Assembly: GCF_007990245.1 (NCBI RefSeq)
Contig: NZ_BJWG01000016.1
Location: forward strand, 1 to 64,000
Source: Cellulomonas composti
GTDB lineage: Bacteria > Actinomycetota > Actinomycetes > Actinomycetales > Cellulomonadaceae
Direction: 5' to 3'
Length of the DNA: 64,000 nt
How positions within the stretch are numbered: the first letter of the stretch is position 1; every line of letters begins with the position of its first letter. Of this stretch, positions 26,714 to 47,834 are shown piece after piece. The notes under the pieces were generated by a model. That model saw only the letters and a list, made by a program, of their open reading frames with translations, was not told the DNA's origin and did not search any database. The translations under genes and the position numbers were made by a program.

Positions 26714-26750
26714 ACGAAGCCCGCTCCCCACTTCGGGGGGCGGGCTTCGT
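26714..26750 (+). terminator. Terminator after rplL
   Basis: A 16-bp stem including one G-T pair (26714-26729 with 26735-26750), 5-base loop, follows rplL and precedes the rpoB promoter. Confidence 0.8.
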
Positions 26751-26785
26751 CGTGCGCGGGCACCTCGGGCGGCGCGGATGCCGGG

Positions 26786-26815
26786 TTGGACTTCCATCAG
26801 GTGGCGGACTATGCT
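26786..26815 (+). promoter_or_regulatory. Promoter of rpoBC
   Basis: TTGGAC (26786-26791), 18-base spacer, TATGCT (26810-26815): close to the sigma-A consensus. Leaves a leader of about 140 bases before rpoB. Confidence 0.75.
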
Positions 26816-26961
26816 GTCGCTTTGCGCTGGCCTGTGCCCGCAACCTCAGATAACCCGAGCCGACCTTGGCGCTACGTGCGCGCCGAGAGTACGGCTTCGA
26901 GGCAGGGGGTCGCGACTCGCCGGGCTGCGCAGGTGATTTCGACCGCAGGGAAGGACCCCTC

Positions 26962-30471
<3,510 letters not shown>

Positions 30472-30584
30472 CGCCGAGCGTCCGGTGCGCCTTCCGTGAG
30501 GCGCACCGGACCGCCCGCACCCCCTTGCACCATTCCGTCCGCCGGCGCCACCACGGGCCCGGCATGCGAAGGAAGTAGGACCCC

Positions 30585-34451
<3,867 letters not shown>

Positions 34452-34484
34452 TCGACCTGCACGACCTGCACGACCTGCTCGACG

Positions 34485-34520
34485 CCGAGGGGCCCGCCGC
34501 AACCGCGGTGGGCCCCTCGG
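34485..34520 (+). terminator. Terminator after rpoC
   Basis: A perfect 11-bp stem (34485-34495 with 34510-34520) with an inner CCGC/GCGG pairing in the loop, 33 bases after rpoC. No clear T-tract. Confidence 0.75.
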
Positions 34521-34558
34521 TCCGTCCCAGCCCTTCACCGTCCCTCCACGCTCCTGCT

Positions 34559-34587
34559 TTGACCGTGCGGGAGGCGGCGGGTAACGT
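34559..34587 (+). promoter_or_regulatory. Promoter of the str operon (rpsL-rpsG-fusA-tuf)
   Basis: TTGACC (34559-34564), 17-base spacer, TAACGT (34582-34587). It leaves an almost 300-base leader before rpsL, which carries the conserved hairpin element described next. Confidence 0.7.
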
Positions 34588-34742
34588 TGGACACCGTGCC
34601 CGCGCCGTCGGGCCCTTGCGCGTGCACTCGCGCCGAGTCCTCGCTCGCGGGGACCGGAACGGTGCGCCGGGTGGATCGAACCCACCGTGCCGAACAGGAT
34701 CCGCTGAAACAGCGGTGGTCGTCGCGCGGAGGAGACCGGTCC

Positions 34743-34767
34743 GACACGCCCGAGCGCGGGGGTCGGT
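34743..34767 (+). promoter_or_regulatory. Conserved leader hairpin element, copy 1 (rpsL)
   Basis: A 25-base sequence containing CACGCCCGAGCGCGGGGG is identical to one in the rpsJ leader. It can fold as CGAC/GTCG plus CCCG/CGGG with an AGCG loop. Exact identity in two ribosomal leaders suggests an RNA signal rather than coding use. Confidence 0.6.
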
Positions 34768-34882
34768 GTGGGACTCAAGGAACCTGGGGGTAGCCGCGCG
34801 ACGGGCGGCGATCCCGCAACATGCCGGCCGTCCAGGGTGACGGGTCCGGTCGACCAGAGCTCATCTACCAGACGGAGACGTA

Positions 34883-35251
34883 GTGCCTACGATCCAGCAG
34901 CTGGTCCGCAAGGGCCGGCAGGCGAAGACGAACAAGTCGAAGACGCCTGCCCTCAAGGGCAGCCCGCAGCGCCGTGGTGTGTGCACGCGCGTGTACACCA
35001 CCACCCCCAAGAAGCCGAACTCCGCCCTGCGCAAGGTCGCCCGTGTGCGCCTGTCGTCGGGTGTCGAGGTCACGGCGTACATCCCGGGCGTCGGCCACAA
35101 CCTCCAGGAGCACTCGATCGTGCTCGTGCGTGGCGGTCGTGTGAAGGACCTTCCCGGTGTCCGCTACAAGATCGTCCGTGGCGCGCTCGACACGCAGGGC
35201 GTGAAGAACCGCAAGCAGGCGCGCAGCCGCTACGGCGCGAAGAAGGGCTGA
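34883..35251 (+). CDS. rpsL: 30S ribosomal protein S12
   Basis: A 122-residue S12 ([19 protein letters not shown]). Decoding-site loops carry wild-type Lys in [13 protein letters not shown] and [12 protein letters not shown], the streptomycin-resistance positions. GTG start after GACGGAGACG. First gene of the str operon. Confidence 0.98.
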   Translation: MPTIQQLVRKGRQAKTNKSKTPALKGSPQRRGVCTRVYTTTPKKPNSALRKVARVRLSSGVEVTAYIPGVGHNLQEHSIVLVRGGRVKDLPGVRYKIVRGALDTQGVKNRKQARSRYGAKKG

Positions 35252-35255
35252 ACCG

Positions 35256-35726
35256 ATGCCTCGTAAGGGTCCCGCCCCGAAGCGGCCGCTGATCATCGAC
35301 CCGGTCTACGGGTCGCCCGTGGTCACCCAGCTCATCAACAAGGTCCTCCTCGACGGCAAGAAGTCCGTCGCGGAGTCGATCGTCTACGGCGCGCTCGAGG
35401 GCGTCCGCGAGAAGACGCAGTCGGACCCGGTCGTCGTGCTCAAGCGCGCGCTGGAGAACGTCCGCCCGTCGCTCGAGGTCCGCTCGCGTCGCGTCGGTGG
35501 CGCGACCTACCAGGTCCCGGTCGAGGTGCGCCCCGTGCGTTCCACGACGCTGGCCCTGCGCTGGCTCACCGACTACTCGCGTGCTCGTCGTGAGAAGACC
35601 ATGACCGAGCGCCTGATGAACGAGATCCTCGACGCCTCCAACGGCCTGGGTGCCGCCGTGAAGCGTCGCGAGGACATGCACAAGATGGCCGAGTCGAACC
35701 GGGCCTTCGCGCACTACCGCTGGTAA
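35256..35726 (+). CDS. rpsG: 30S ribosomal protein S7
   Basis: A 156-residue S7 ([20 protein letters not shown]), assembly initiator of the 30S head and, in other bacteria, the str operon autoregulator. Ends [18 protein letters not shown]. Four bases after rpsL, tightly coupled. Confidence 0.98.
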   Translation: MPRKGPAPKRPLIIDPVYGSPVVTQLINKVLLDGKKSVAESIVYGALEGVREKTQSDPVVVLKRALENVRPSLEVRSRRVGGATYQVPVEVRPVRSTTLALRWLTDYSRARREKTMTERLMNEILDASNGLGAAVKRREDMHKMAESNRAFAHYRW

Positions 35727-35822
35727 TCCCGGCCGCCGGCCCGTCGGGCCCGCGGTCGCAGACCCGGGCCCGACGCCGGCACACAAGCCAACTGCCTTCC
35801 ATCAGATCAAGGGGCAACTCAC

Positions 35823-37925
<2,103 letters not shown>

Positions 37926-38049
37926 TCCCACAGGTCGATACCTGTAGTTCCATCACACAATCCGACCCGTAGGACGCACGCCGAGCGGTCTACCCTTCCC
38001 GGGTAGTCGCAGACGGGCAATCTCTACCAAGTCCTGAGGAGGACACCCA

Positions 38050-39243
<1,194 letters not shown>

Positions 39244-39270
39244 TCTGATCCCCGCAAGGGGAGCAGTCCT

Positions 39271-39312
39271 CGGCGAAGGGCCCGGGAGCTTCGGCTCCCG
39301 GGCCCTTCGCCG
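39271..39312 (+). terminator. Strong terminator after tuf
   Basis: A perfect 19-bp stem (39271-39289 with 39294-39312) capped by a TTCG tetraloop. One of the most stable hairpins in the window; ends the str operon. Confidence 0.9.
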
Positions 39313-39334
39313 TCCCCCCTCGCTTCGACCCCGT

Positions 39335-39394
39335 CCGGCACCCACGCCGGCACCCACCCCGGCACCCACCGCGGCATCCGCCCCGGCGTCCGCC
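39335..39394. repeat. Degenerate 12-bp tandem repeats between tuf and rpsJ
   Basis: Five units based on CCGGCACCCACC follow the tuf terminator; the last two are diverged. No gene is read here; no function is evident. Confidence 0.7.
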
Positions 39395-39412
39395 CGCCCG
39401 TCACCCACATCG

Positions 39413-39463
39413 CGATCGTGCGAGGAATGGGCCAGGATTCCTGGCCATCTCTTCGCACGATCG
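39413..39463. repeat. Long inverted repeat upstream of the S10 operon
   Basis: Outer arms CGATCGTGCGA and TCGCACGATCG (39413-39423, 39453-39463) pair exactly, and an inner CCAGG/CCTGG helix with one bulged G continues the stem around an ATT loop. No T-tract follows. May be a second terminator, an operator, or a mobile palindromic unit. Confidence 0.75.
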
Positions 39464-39538
39464 GGGTGCTGGATGCGTCGCCGGCCGAGGAGCCGGGGCT
39501 GCGAGGGTCGTGTGACGTGCGCGTCACAGTCGGGCGGG

Positions 39539-39568
39539 TTGGAGTTCGGCGGCCAGGTCTGGCACACT
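39539..39568 (+). promoter_or_regulatory. Possible S10 operon promoter
   Basis: TTGGAG (39539-39544) is followed after 18 bases by CACACT (39563-39568). The -10 is weak; position suits an rpsJ transcript carrying the shared leader element. Confidence 0.35.
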
Positions 39569-39734
39569 GTTCAGGTTGCCCGCTGCGGGTGTGCCCTCGT
39601 GCGCGCCAGGCGGCTGGGCCGACAGACGTGGCGAGTCGCCTTTGCCCCGGGGTCAACCCGGTGGTGGCGGCTCGACGACAACCACCGACTCTGTACCGGG
39701 AACGGTACGCAGCGCCCTGGTGTGTCGCGAGAAG

Positions 39735-39759
39735 CGACACGCCCGAGCGCGGGGGTCGG
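39735..39759 (+). promoter_or_regulatory. Conserved leader hairpin element, copy 2 (rpsJ)
   Basis: Identical over 25 bases to the rpsL leader copy, here 37 bases before rpsJ, and preceded by TCGCGAGAAGCGA, which may form a further hairpin. Confidence 0.6.
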
Positions 39760-39796
39760 ACGGACCGGTTCGAAAGAGAAGGAAGTAGACGACGCC

Positions 39797-40105
39797 ATGG
39801 CGGGACAGAAGATCCGCATCCGGCTCAAGTCCTACGACCACGAGGTCATCGACAGCTCGGCGCGCAAGATCGTCGACACGGTGACTCGCGCTGGTGCGTC
39901 GGTCGTGGGTCCGGTGCCGCTGCCGACGGAGAAGAACGTCTTCTGCGTCATCCGGTCGCCCCACAAGTACAAGGACAGCCGCGAGCACTTCGAGATGCGT
40001 ACGCACAAGCGGCTCATCGACATCATCGATCCCACGCCGAAGGCCGTCGACTCGCTCATGCGTCTCGACCTGCCCGCGGACGTGAACATCGAGATCAAGC
40101 TCTGA
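39797..40105 (+). CDS. rpsJ: 30S ribosomal protein S10
   Basis: A 102-residue S10 ([19 protein letters not shown]), head protein of the 30S subunit and NusE partner in antitermination. AGAAGGAAG lies before the ATG. Heads the S10 operon. Confidence 0.98.
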   Translation: MAGQKIRIRLKSYDHEVIDSSARKIVDTVTRAGASVVGPVPLPTEKNVFCVIRSPHKYKDSREHFEMRTHKRLIDIIDPTPKAVDSLMRLDLPADVNIEIKL

Positions 40106-40128
40106 TCGCTGGGAAGGAACTGATCTTC

Positions 40129-40788
40129 ATGGTTACCCAGCAGAACGCGCGCCCCGTCACGGCGCTGCTCGGCCGCAAGCTCGGCATGACCCAGCTGTGG
40201 GACGAGGCCGGTCGCCTCGTGCCCGTCACGGTCGTCGAGGTCGGTACGAACGTCGTGACGCAGGTCCGCTCCGCTGAGGCTGACGGCTACGCCGCCGTCC
40301 AGCTGGCCTTCGGCCAGGTGGACCCGCGCAAGGTCACCAAGCCGCTGAAGGGCCACTTCGAGAAGGCCGGGGTCACCCCCCGCCGGCACGTGGCCGAGAT
40401 CCGCACGACGAACGCCGCCGAGTTCACGCTCGGCCAGGAGATCGACGCGTCGGTCTTCGAGGCAGGCGCCCTCGTCGACGTCATCGGTACGACCAAGGGC
40501 AAGGGCACCGCAGGTGTCATGAAGCGTCACGGCTTCAAGGGCGTCAGCGCCTCCCACGGTTCGCACCGCAACCACCGCAAGCCCGGCTCGATCGGTGGGG
40601 CATCGACCCCGTCGCGCGTGTTCAAGGGCGTGCGCATGGCCGGTCGCATGGGTGTCGACCGCCAGACCACTCAGAACCTGACCGTGCACGCGGTCGACGC
40701 CGAGCGGGGCTTGCTCCTCGTCAAGGGTGCCGTTCCCGGCCCCAAGGGCGGCGTCGTCGTCGTGCGATCCGCTGTGAAGGGTGCGTGA
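40129..40788 (+). CDS. rplC: 50S ribosomal protein L3
   Basis: A 219-residue L3 ([23 protein letters not shown] ... [32 protein letters not shown]), which reaches the peptidyl-transferase centre. GGGAAGGA precedes ATG. Its stop overlaps an upstream GTG of the next gene. Confidence 0.98.
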   Translation: MVTQQNARPVTALLGRKLGMTQLWDEAGRLVPVTVVEVGTNVVTQVRSAEADGYAAVQLAFGQVDPRKVTKPLKGHFEKAGVTPRRHVAEIRTTNAAEFTLGQEIDASVFEAGALVDVIGTTKGKGTAGVMKRHGFKGVSASHGSHRNHRKPGSIGGASTPSRVFKGVRMAGRMGVDRQTTQNLTVHAVDAERGLLLVKGAVPGPKGGVVVVRSAVKGA

Positions 40789-40793
40789 CCTCG

Positions 40794-41480
40794 ATGAGCG
40801 ACACGCTGACCGTCGACGTCCTCGACGCGCAGGGCAACAAGGCCGGCTCCGCCGACCTGCCCGGTGACGTCTTCGACGCGCAGACGAACATCCCCCTGAT
40901 CCACCAGGTCGTCGTCGCGCAGCTCGCTGCGGCCCGTCAGGGCACCCACGACACGAAGTCCCGTGGTGAGGTCCGGGGTGGCGGCCGCAAGCCGTACAAG
41001 CAGAAGGGCACCGGCCGCGCCCGTCAGGGCTCGACCCGTGCGCCGCAGTTCGCCGGTGGTGGCGTCGTCCACGGCCCCACGCCGCGTGACTACAGCCAGC
41101 GCACCCCCAAGAAGATGAAGGCCGCGGCGCTCCGCGGTGCTCTCTCGGATCGCGCTCGCGCCGGTCGCGTCCACGTCGTCTCGGGCTTCGCGCCGGGTCA
41201 GGCTCCGTCGACGAAGGCCGCACTCGCGGTGCTCGACAACCTGTCCGTGCGTCGCCACGTGCTCGTGGTCGTGGAGCGGCAGGACGAGATCACGTGGAAG
41301 TCGCTGCGCAACGTCGAGCGGGTCCACCTGCTCGTCTCGGACCAGCTGAACACCTACGACGTCCTCGTCTCGGACGACGTGGTCTTCACGCAGGGCGCGC
41401 TCGACGCGTTCCTCGCGGGCCCCGCCAAGGGCGCGAAGGCGACGGCGACCTCGACCGAGGCCGAGGAGGAGTCCAAGTGA
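40794..41480 (+). CDS. rplD: 50S ribosomal protein L4
   Basis: A 228-residue L4 with the exit-tunnel loop [27 protein letters not shown] (in segments) and a Glu/Ala-rich C-terminus. ATG (MSDTL) is chosen; GTG nine bases earlier overlaps the rplC stop and is possible. In gamma-proteobacteria L4 autoregulates this operon. Confidence 0.97.
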   Translation: MSDTLTVDVLDAQGNKAGSADLPGDVFDAQTNIPLIHQVVVAQLAAARQGTHDTKSRGEVRGGGRKPYKQKGTGRARQGSTRAPQFAGGGVVHGPTPRDYSQRTPKKMKAAALRGALSDRARAGRVHVVSGFAPGQAPSTKAALAVLDNLSVRRHVLVVVERQDEITWKSLRNVERVHLLVSDQLNTYDVLVSDDVVFTQGALDAFLAGPAKGAKATATSTEAEEESK

Positions 41481-41779
41481 CCAACATCGGCAAGGACCCG
41501 CGCGACATCCTGATCGCGCCGGTCGTCTCCGAGAAGAGCTACAGCCTGCTCGACGAGGGCAAGTACACGTTCCTCGTCGACCCGCGGGCCAACAAGACCG
41601 AGATCAAGATCGCCGTCGAGCAGGTTTTCGACGTGAAGGTCGAGTCGGTCAACACCGCCAACCGTCAGGGCAAGGCGCGCCGGACCAAGTTCGGCGTCGG
41701 CCGTCGTAAGGACACGAAGCGTGCGATCGTCACCCTCCGCGAGGGAACGATCGACATCTTCGGTGGTCCGGTCGGCTGA
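41477..41779 (+). CDS. rplW: 50S ribosomal protein L23
   Basis: A 100-residue L23 ([26 protein letters not shown]), the exit-tunnel docking site for trigger factor and SRP. GTG start overlaps the rplD stop by 4 bp. Confidence 0.97.
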   Translation: MTNIGKDPRDILIAPVVSEKSYSLLDEGKYTFLVDPRANKTEIKIAVEQVFDVKVESVNTANRQGKARRTKFGVGRRKDTKRAIVTLREGTIDIFGGPVG

Positions 41780-41795
41780 GAAGGACTGAGGACTC

Positions 41796-42632
<837 letters not shown>

Positions 42633-42647
42633 TAGGAGCCCGAGAGA

Positions 42648-42929
42648 ATGCCTCGCAGCCTCAAGAAGGGCCCGTTCGTCGACGGCCACCTGCAGAAGAA
42701 GGTCGACGTCCAGAACGAGGCCGGCACGAAGAACGTCATCAAGACGTGGTCGCGTCGTTCGGTCATCACGCCGGACTTCCTCGGCCACACCTTCGCGGTG
42801 CACGACGGCCGCAAGCACACCCCGGTGTTCGTGACGGAGTCGATGGTCGGGCACAAGCTCGGCGAGTTCGCCCCGACGCGGACGTTCCGCGGCCACGAGA
42901 AGGACGACCGGAAGGGCCGTCGCCGCTGA
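42648..42929 (+). CDS. rpsS: 30S ribosomal protein S19
   Basis: A 93-residue S19 ([20 protein letters not shown]) ending with the KKGRRR-like basic tail; forms the A-site finger bridge of the head with S13. GGAG eight bases upstream. Confidence 0.98.
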   Translation: MPRSLKKGPFVDGHLQKKVDVQNEAGTKNVIKTWSRRSVITPDFLGHTFAVHDGRKHTPVFVTESMVGHKLGEFAPTRTFRGHEKDDRKGRRR

Positions 42930-42979
42930 CCCCCGGGTCAGCTGGTGACGCCCTGACGGCAGAGACAGGAGCAGACACG

Positions 42980-43345
42980 ATGGAAGCCAAGGCGAAGGCG
43001 CGGTTCGTCCGCGTCACGCCCCAGAAGGCCCGACGCGTCGTCGACCTCATCCGTGGCAAGCAGGCCGGGGAGGCCGTCGCGGTGCTGAAGTTCGCGCCGC
43101 AGGCGGCCGCGGAGCCCGTCCTCAAGACGGTGCAGTCGGCGATCGCGAACGCGGTCGAGGGCGCCAAGCGCAACAGCCAGCGTCTCGACGAGTCGAACCT
43201 CTACATCTCGGAGGTCTTCGTCGACGAGGGCCCGACGCTCAAGCGGTTCCGGCCGCGGGCGCAGGGTCGCGCTAGCCAGATCCTCAAGCGCACGAGCCAC
43301 ATCACCGTGGTCGTCGCCGAGCGTGAGACGAAGGGACGGTCCTGA
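42980..43345 (+). CDS. rplV: 50S ribosomal protein L22
   Basis: A 121-residue L22 ([22 protein letters not shown]) with the tunnel-lining hairpin [19 protein letters not shown]. Internal ATG chosen after ACAGGAGCAG; the upstream frame is an rpsS shadow. Confidence 0.98.
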   Translation: MEAKAKARFVRVTPQKARRVVDLIRGKQAGEAVAVLKFAPQAAAEPVLKTVQSAIANAVEGAKRNSQRLDESNLYISEVFVDEGPTLKRFRPRAQGRASQILKRTSHITVVVAERETKGRS

Positions 43346-43346
43346 C

Positions 43347-44186
43347 GTGGGTCAGAAGGTCAACCCGCTCGGGTACCGCCTGGGCATCACTACCGATCAC
43401 CGCTCGCGGTGGTTCGCGGACTCGACGAAGCCGGGTCAGCGGTACCGCGACTACGTCCGTGAGGACGTGCAGATCCGCAAGCTCATGAGCACGGGTCTGG
43501 AGCGCGCGGGTATCGCGAAGGTCGAGATCGAGCGCACGCGTGACCGCGTTCGCGTCGACATCCACACCGCCCGCCCGGGCATCGTCATCGGGCGTCGTGG
43601 CGCGGAGGCCGACCGCATCCGCGGCGAGCTCGAGAAGCTCACGGGCAAGCAGGTCCAGCTGAACATCCTCGAGGTGAAGAACGCCGAGATCGAGGCGCAG
43701 CTGGTGGCCCAGGGCATCGCCGAGCAGCTCGCGAGCCGCGTCTCGTTCCGCCGTGCGATGCGCAAGGGCATCCAGTCCGCGCAGCGCGCCGGCGCCAAGG
43801 GCATCCGTGTGCAGGTCTCCGGTCGCCTCGGCGGCGCGGAGATGAGCCGCACGGAGTTCTACCGCGAGGGTCGGGTGCCGCTGCACACGCTCCGCGCGAA
43901 CATCGACTACGGGTTCTTCGAGGCTCGCACCACCTTCGGGCGCATCGGCGTCAAGGTGTGGGTCTACAAGGGCGACATGACCGAGAAGGAGTTCGCTCGC
44001 GAGCAGGCGACGCAGGCCCCGCGCCCGCAGCGCGGCCCGCGTGGTGAGCGCAGCGAGCGTGGCGACCGCGGCGGCGACCGTGGCCCGCGCGCCGGTGGCG
44101 CTCGTCGGGACCGCGACGCGGCGCCCAGCAGCGACGCGGTCGAGGTCAACCCCGAGGCGACCCCCGAGACCGGAACGGAGGCCTGA
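43347..44186 (+). CDS. rpsC: 30S ribosomal protein S3
   Basis: A 279-residue S3 ([21 protein letters not shown]) with the KH domain [14 protein letters not shown] and mRNA-entry basic residues. The last 50 residues are an Arg/Gly-rich disordered tail ([15 protein letters not shown]), longer than the E. coli protein and usual in Actinobacteria. GTG start one base after the rplV stop. Confidence 0.97.
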   Translation: MGQKVNPLGYRLGITTDHRSRWFADSTKPGQRYRDYVREDVQIRKLMSTGLERAGIAKVEIERTRDRVRVDIHTARPGIVIGRRGAEADRIRGELEKLTGKQVQLNILEVKNAEIEAQLVAQGIAEQLASRVSFRRAMRKGIQSAQRAGAKGIRVQVSGRLGGAEMSRTEFYREGRVPLHTLRANIDYGFFEARTTFGRIGVKVWVYKGDMTEKEFAREQATQAPRPQRGPRGERSERGDRGGDRGPRAGGARRDRDAAPSSDAVEVNPEATPETGTEA

Positions 44187-44189
44187 GCC

Positions 44190-44606
44190 GTGCTGATCCC
44201 CCGCCGACTCAAGCACCGCAAGCAGCACCACCCGGGGCGCTCCGGCGCCGCGACCGGTGGCACGACGATCTCGTTCGGTGAGTACGGCATCCAGGCTCTC
44301 GAGCCCGCCTACGTCACGAACCGTCAGATCGAGGCTGCTCGTATCGCGATGACCCGCCACATCAAGCGTGGCGGCAAGGTCTGGATCAACATCTACCCGG
44401 ACCGTCCGCTCACGAAGAAGCCTGCCGAGACCCGCATGGGTTCCGGCAAGGGTTCGCCGGAGTGGTGGATCGCCAACGTCAAGCCGGGTCGAGTGATGTT
44501 CGAGCTCGCCGGTGTCCCGGAGCCGCTCGCGCGTGAGGCCATGCGCCGCGCGCAGCACAAGCTCCCGATGAAGACCCGTTTCGTGGTTCGCGAGGGTGGT
44601 AACTGA
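44190..44606 (+). CDS. rplP: 50S ribosomal protein L16
   Basis: A 138-residue L16 ([19 protein letters not shown]), near the A-site tRNA elbow, with conserved [21 protein letters not shown] start; stop overlaps rpmC. Confidence 0.98.
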   Translation: MLIPRRLKHRKQHHPGRSGAATGGTTISFGEYGIQALEPAYVTNRQIEAARIAMTRHIKRGGKVWINIYPDRPLTKKPAETRMGSGKGSPEWWIANVKPGRVMFELAGVPEPLAREAMRRAQHKLPMKTRFVVREGGN

Positions 44607-44845
44607 TGGCAATCGGAACCAAGGACCTGGCTCCCACCGAGCTGGACGCCTTCGACGACGAGAAGCTTGTCGCCGAGCTGAAGAAGGCCAAGGAGGAGCT
44701 GTTCAACCTCCGCTTCCAGTCGGCGACGGGGCAGCTCGAGAGCCACGGGCGTCTGCAGGCCGTTCGCCGCGACATCGCCCGGATCTACACGATCCTGCGC
44801 GAGCGTGAGCTCGGCATCCGGACCGCTCCGAGCGCGAGCGAGTGA
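44606..44845 (+). CDS. rpmC: 50S ribosomal protein L29
   Basis: A 79-residue L29, two antiparallel helices ([38 protein letters not shown]); the region [23 protein letters not shown] is diagnostic. ATG overlaps the rplP stop (TGATG). Slightly longer N-terminus than E. coli L29. Confidence 0.97.
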   Translation: MAIGTKDLAPTELDAFDDEKLVAELKKAKEELFNLRFQSATGQLESHGRLQAVRRDIARIYTILRERELGIRTAPSASE

Positions 44846-44852
44846 GGCTGAC

Positions 44853-45137
44853 ATGACTGAGAAGCACACCACCGCCACGGCCGAGCACCGCGCGTACCGC
44901 AAGACGCGCCGGGGCTACGTCGTGAGCGACAAGATGGACAAGACCGTCGTGGTCGAGGTCGAGGACCGGGTCAAGCACCCGCTCTACGGCAAGGTCATGC
45001 GTCGCACCTCCAAGGTGAAGGCGCACGACGAGCAGAACTCCGCCGGTATCGGCGATCTGGTTCTGATCATGGAGACCCGCCCGCTCAGCGCGACCAAGCG
45101 CTGGCGTCTGGTGGAGATCCTCGAGAAGGCCAAGTAA
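44853..45137 (+). CDS. rpsQ: 30S ribosomal protein S17
   Basis: A 94-residue S17 ([33 protein letters not shown]), an OB-fold primary binder of 16S rRNA. ATG chosen at MTEKHTT after GAGTGAGG. Last gene of the S10 part; a 160-base gap follows. Confidence 0.97.
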   Translation: MTEKHTTATAEHRAYRKTRRGYVVSDKMDKTVVVEVEDRVKHPLYGKVMRRTSKVKAHDEQNSAGIGDLVLIMETRPLSATKRWRLVEILEKAK

Positions 45138-45163
45138 GCAGCAGGACCCCCAGTTGCCCACGG

Positions 45164-45199
45164 GCGGTGGGGGCAGGTCCCCGGACAGGCCCCCACCGC
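45164..45199 (+). terminator. Hairpin at the S10/spc boundary
   Basis: An 11-bp outer stem GCGGTGGGGGC/GCCCCCACCGC with an inner GTCC/GGAC pairing lies between rpsQ and rplN. No T-tract. It may be an attenuator, processing site or partial terminator separating the S10 and spc units. Confidence 0.5.
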
Positions 45200-45296
45200 G
45201 ACGTGTGCATCACGGCAACTATCCGTTCGGCCAGGCTCGGGCTCGACGAGCAGATCGACGAGTACCGAGAACCCGCCAGACGACAGGAGTAGGTAG

Positions 45297-45665
45297 ATGA
45301 TCCAGCAGGAGACGCGGCTCCGCGTCGCCGACAACACGGGTGCCAAGGAGATTCTCTGCATCCGCGTTCTCGGTGGCTCCGGTCGCCGTTACGCCGGGAT
45401 CGGCGACGTCATCGTCGCCACCGTCAAGGACGCCATCCCCGGTGGCAACGTCAAGAAGGGCGACGTCGTCAAGGCCGTCATCGTGCGCACCGTCAAGGAG
45501 CGCCGCCGGCCCGACGGCTCGTACATCAAGTTCGACGAGAACGCGGCCGTGATCCTCAAGAACGACGGCGAGCCCCGTGGCACGCGCATCTTCGGCCCCG
45601 TGGGGCGCGAGCTGCGCGACAAGAAGTTCATGAAGATCATCTCGCTGGCTCCGGAGGTGATCTGA
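45297..45665 (+). CDS. rplN: 50S ribosomal protein L14
   Basis: A 122-residue L14 ([28 protein letters not shown]), on the subunit interface near L19. First gene of the spc cluster; AGGAGTAGGT precedes the ATG. Confidence 0.98.
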   Translation: MIQQETRLRVADNTGAKEILCIRVLGGSGRRYAGIGDVIVATVKDAIPGGNVKKGDVVKAVIVRTVKERRRPDGSYIKFDENAAVILKNDGEPRGTRIFGPVGRELRDKKFMKIISLAPEVI

Positions 45666-45667
45666 TC

Positions 45668-46009
45668 ATGGCGAAGATCAAGAAGGGCGACCTCGTCGTC
45701 GTCATCTCGGGTCGTGACAAGGGCCGCCAGGGCCGCGTGCTCGAGGTTCTCACCGAGTCGCAGCGTGTGGTCGTCGAGGGCGTGCAGCGCGTGACGAAGC
45801 ACGTCAAGGCCGGCCAGACGTCGCGCGGCACCCGTACCGGTGGCATCGAGACCGTCGAGGCGCCGATCCACATCAGCAACGTCATGCTGGTGGACCCGGA
45901 GACCAAGAAGGGCACCCGCGTCGGGTACCGCACGGAGCAGGTCGAGCGTGACGGCCGCCTGCGTAACGTGCGCGTCCGCGTGGCCAAGCGTTCCGGGAAG
46001 GACGTCTGA
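45668..46009 (+). CDS. rplX: 50S ribosomal protein L24
   Basis: A 113-residue L24 with the KOW motif [21 protein letters not shown], an assembly initiator of the large subunit. Stop overlaps the rplE ATG. Confidence 0.98.
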   Translation: MAKIKKGDLVVVISGRDKGRQGRVLEVLTESQRVVVEGVQRVTKHVKAGQTSRGTRTGGIETVEAPIHISNVMLVDPETKKGTRVGYRTEQVERDGRLRNVRVRVAKRSGKDV

Positions 46010-46593
46010 TGACCGTGAACACTGACGTCGAGGCTGTGGCGGCCCCGGCGCTGCCGCGCCTCAAGACCAAGTACAACGACGAGATCAAGCCCGAGCTGTT
46101 CAAGCAGTTCGAGCACGAGAACATCAACCAGGTCGCGCGCCTGGTGAAGGTCGTCGTGAACATGGGTGTGGGCGAGGCCGCCAAGGACTCGAAGCTCATC
46201 GAGGGCGCGATCCGCGACCTCACCCAGATCACCGGCCAGAAGCCCCAGGTGACCAAGGCCCGCAAGTCCATCGCGCAGTTCAAGCTGCGCGAGGGCATGC
46301 CGATCGGCGCCCACGTGACGCTGCGCGGCGACCGGGCGTGGGAATTCCTGGACCGGCTGCTGTCGACCGCGCTGCCCCGCATCCGCGACTTCCGCGGGCT
46401 GTCGCCCAAGCAGTTCGACGGTCACGGCAACTACACCTTCGGCCTCGTGGAGCAGTCCGTGTTCCACGAGATCGACCAGGACAAGATCGACCGCGTCCGC
46501 GGTATGGACATCACGGTCGTCACCACGGCAGACACCGACGACGAGGGTCGCGCCTTCCTCAAGCTCCTCGGCTTCCCGTTCAAGGAGGACTGA
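46009..46593 (+). CDS. rplE: 50S ribosomal protein L5
   Basis: A 194-residue L5 ([19 protein letters not shown] ... [33 protein letters not shown]), binding 5S rRNA in the central protuberance. ATG overlaps the rplX stop, showing coupling. Confidence 0.98.
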   Translation: MTVNTDVEAVAAPALPRLKTKYNDEIKPELFKQFEHENINQVARLVKVVVNMGVGEAAKDSKLIEGAIRDLTQITGQKPQVTKARKSIAQFKLREGMPIGAHVTLRGDRAWEFLDRLLSTALPRIRDFRGLSPKQFDGHGNYTFGLVEQSVFHEIDQDKIDRVRGMDITVVTTADTDDEGRAFLKLLGFPFKED

Positions 46594-46596
46594 CAC

Positions 46597-46782
46597 ATGG
46601 CCAAGACCGCTCTCGTCAACAAGGCGAACGCCAAGCCGAAGTTCGCGGTGCGTGGCTACACGCGCTGCCAGCGCTGCGGCCGGCCGCACTCGGTGTACCG
46701 CAAGTTCGGCCTGTGCCGGATCTGCGTCCGGGAGATGGCCCACCGCGGCGAGCTCCCCGGCGTCACCAAGAGCAGCTGGTAA
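46597..46782 (+). CDS. rpsZ: 30S ribosomal protein S14 type Z
   Basis: A 61-residue zinc-binding S14 with the four-cysteine ribbon CQRC (positions 24-27) and CRIC, unlike the long zinc-free paralogue found elsewhere in many Actinobacteria. Ends PGVTKSSW. Three bases after rplE, in the rpsN position of the cluster (also named rpsN). Confidence 0.97.
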   Translation: MAKTALVNKANAKPKFAVRGYTRCQRCGRPHSVYRKFGLCRICVREMAHRGELPGVTKSSW

Positions 46783-46868
46783 TCCCTGTAGGAACCGATC
46801 GTCGGTAGGTCCCGGGCGGGTCTCGTACCCGCCCGGGATACCCCGACGAGAAAGGGCCAAGGCCCCCC

Positions 46869-47267
46869 ATGACCATGACTGACCCGATCGCAGACTTCCT
46901 GACGCGTCTGCGGAACGCGAACTCGGCGCACCACGACACGGTGTCGATCCCGTTCTCGAAGCTCAAGTCCCACATCGCCGAGATCCTGCAGGCGGAGGGC
47001 TACATCGTCGGCTGGAAGGTCGAGGACGCCGTCGTCGGCAAGAACCTCATCGTCGAGCTGAAGTACGGCCCGAACCGTGAGCGTGCGCTCGCCGGCATCA
47101 AGCGCGTGTCCAAGCCGGGCCTGCGTGTGTACGCGAAGTCGACCAACCTGCCCAAGGTCCTCGGCGGCCTCGGCGTGGCGATCCTGTCCACGTCCTCCGG
47201 TCTGCTGACCGACAAGCAGGCGGCCAAGAAGGGCGTGGGTGGGGAAGTCCTCGCCTACGTCTGGTGA
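46869..47267 (+). CDS. rpsH: 30S ribosomal protein S8
   Basis: A 132-residue S8 ([21 protein letters not shown] ... [28 protein letters not shown]). In E. coli S8 represses the spc operon. An ATG six bases downstream matches the family N-terminus equally well. Confidence 0.97.
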   Translation: MTMTDPIADFLTRLRNANSAHHDTVSIPFSKLKSHIAEILQAEGYIVGWKVEDAVVGKNLIVELKYGPNRERALAGIKRVSKPGLRVYAKSTNLPKVLGGLGVAILSTSSGLLTDKQAAKKGVGGEVLAYVW

Positions 47268-47294
47268 TCTGAGACCAGGAAAGGAGCTCAAGCC

Positions 47295-47831
47295 ATGTCT
47301 CGTATCGGCAAGATTCCCGTCCCGGTCCCGGCCGGGGTGGACGTCAACATCGATGGCGCCGTCGTCACCGTGAAGGGCCCCAAGGGCACCCTCACGCACA
47401 CGGTCGCCTCTCCCATCGAGGTCGCGCAGCAGGACGGCACGCTCGTCGTGACCCGTCCGAACGACGAGCGCGTCTCGCGTTCGCTGCACGGCCTGACCCG
47501 CACGCTGCTGGCCAACCTGGTCACAGGCGTGACGGAGGGCTACATCAAGAAGCTCGAGATCGTCGGCACCGGTTACCGCGTGACGGCCAAGGGCACGGAC
47601 CTCGAGTTCGCCCTCGGCTTCAGCCACCCGGTCCTCGTGACGCCGCCCGAGGGCATCACGTTCGTGGTCGAGGCCCCGACCCGCTTCTCGGTGCAGGGCA
47701 TCGACAAGCAGCAGGTCGGCGAGGTCGCCGCGAACATCCGCAAGATCCGCAAGCCTGAGCCGTACAAGGGCAAGGGCGTGCGGTACGCGGGCGAGAACGT
47801 GCGTCGCAAGGTCGGAAAGGCTGGGAAGTAA
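47295..47831 (+). CDS. rplF: 50S ribosomal protein L6
   Basis: A 178-residue L6 ([21 protein letters not shown] ... [24 protein letters not shown]), duplicated-domain protein near the sarcin-ricin loop. AGGAAAGGAG precedes the ATG. Confidence 0.98.
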   Translation: MSRIGKIPVPVPAGVDVNIDGAVVTVKGPKGTLTHTVASPIEVAQQDGTLVVTRPNDERVSRSLHGLTRTLLANLVTGVTEGYIKKLEIVGTGYRVTAKGTDLEFALGFSHPVLVTPPEGITFVVEAPTRFSVQGIDKQQVGEVAANIRKIRKPEPYKGKGVRYAGENVRRKVGKAGK

Positions 47832-47834
47832 GCC

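Noticed and set aside
37960-37975. 16-base near-match (ATCCGACCYGTAGGAC) shared by the tuf leader and the region before the surface gene at 49991
   Set aside because: Core is AGGA-rich ribosome-site-like sequence, also partly present before rpoC; one mismatch and different distances to the starts make coincidence likely.
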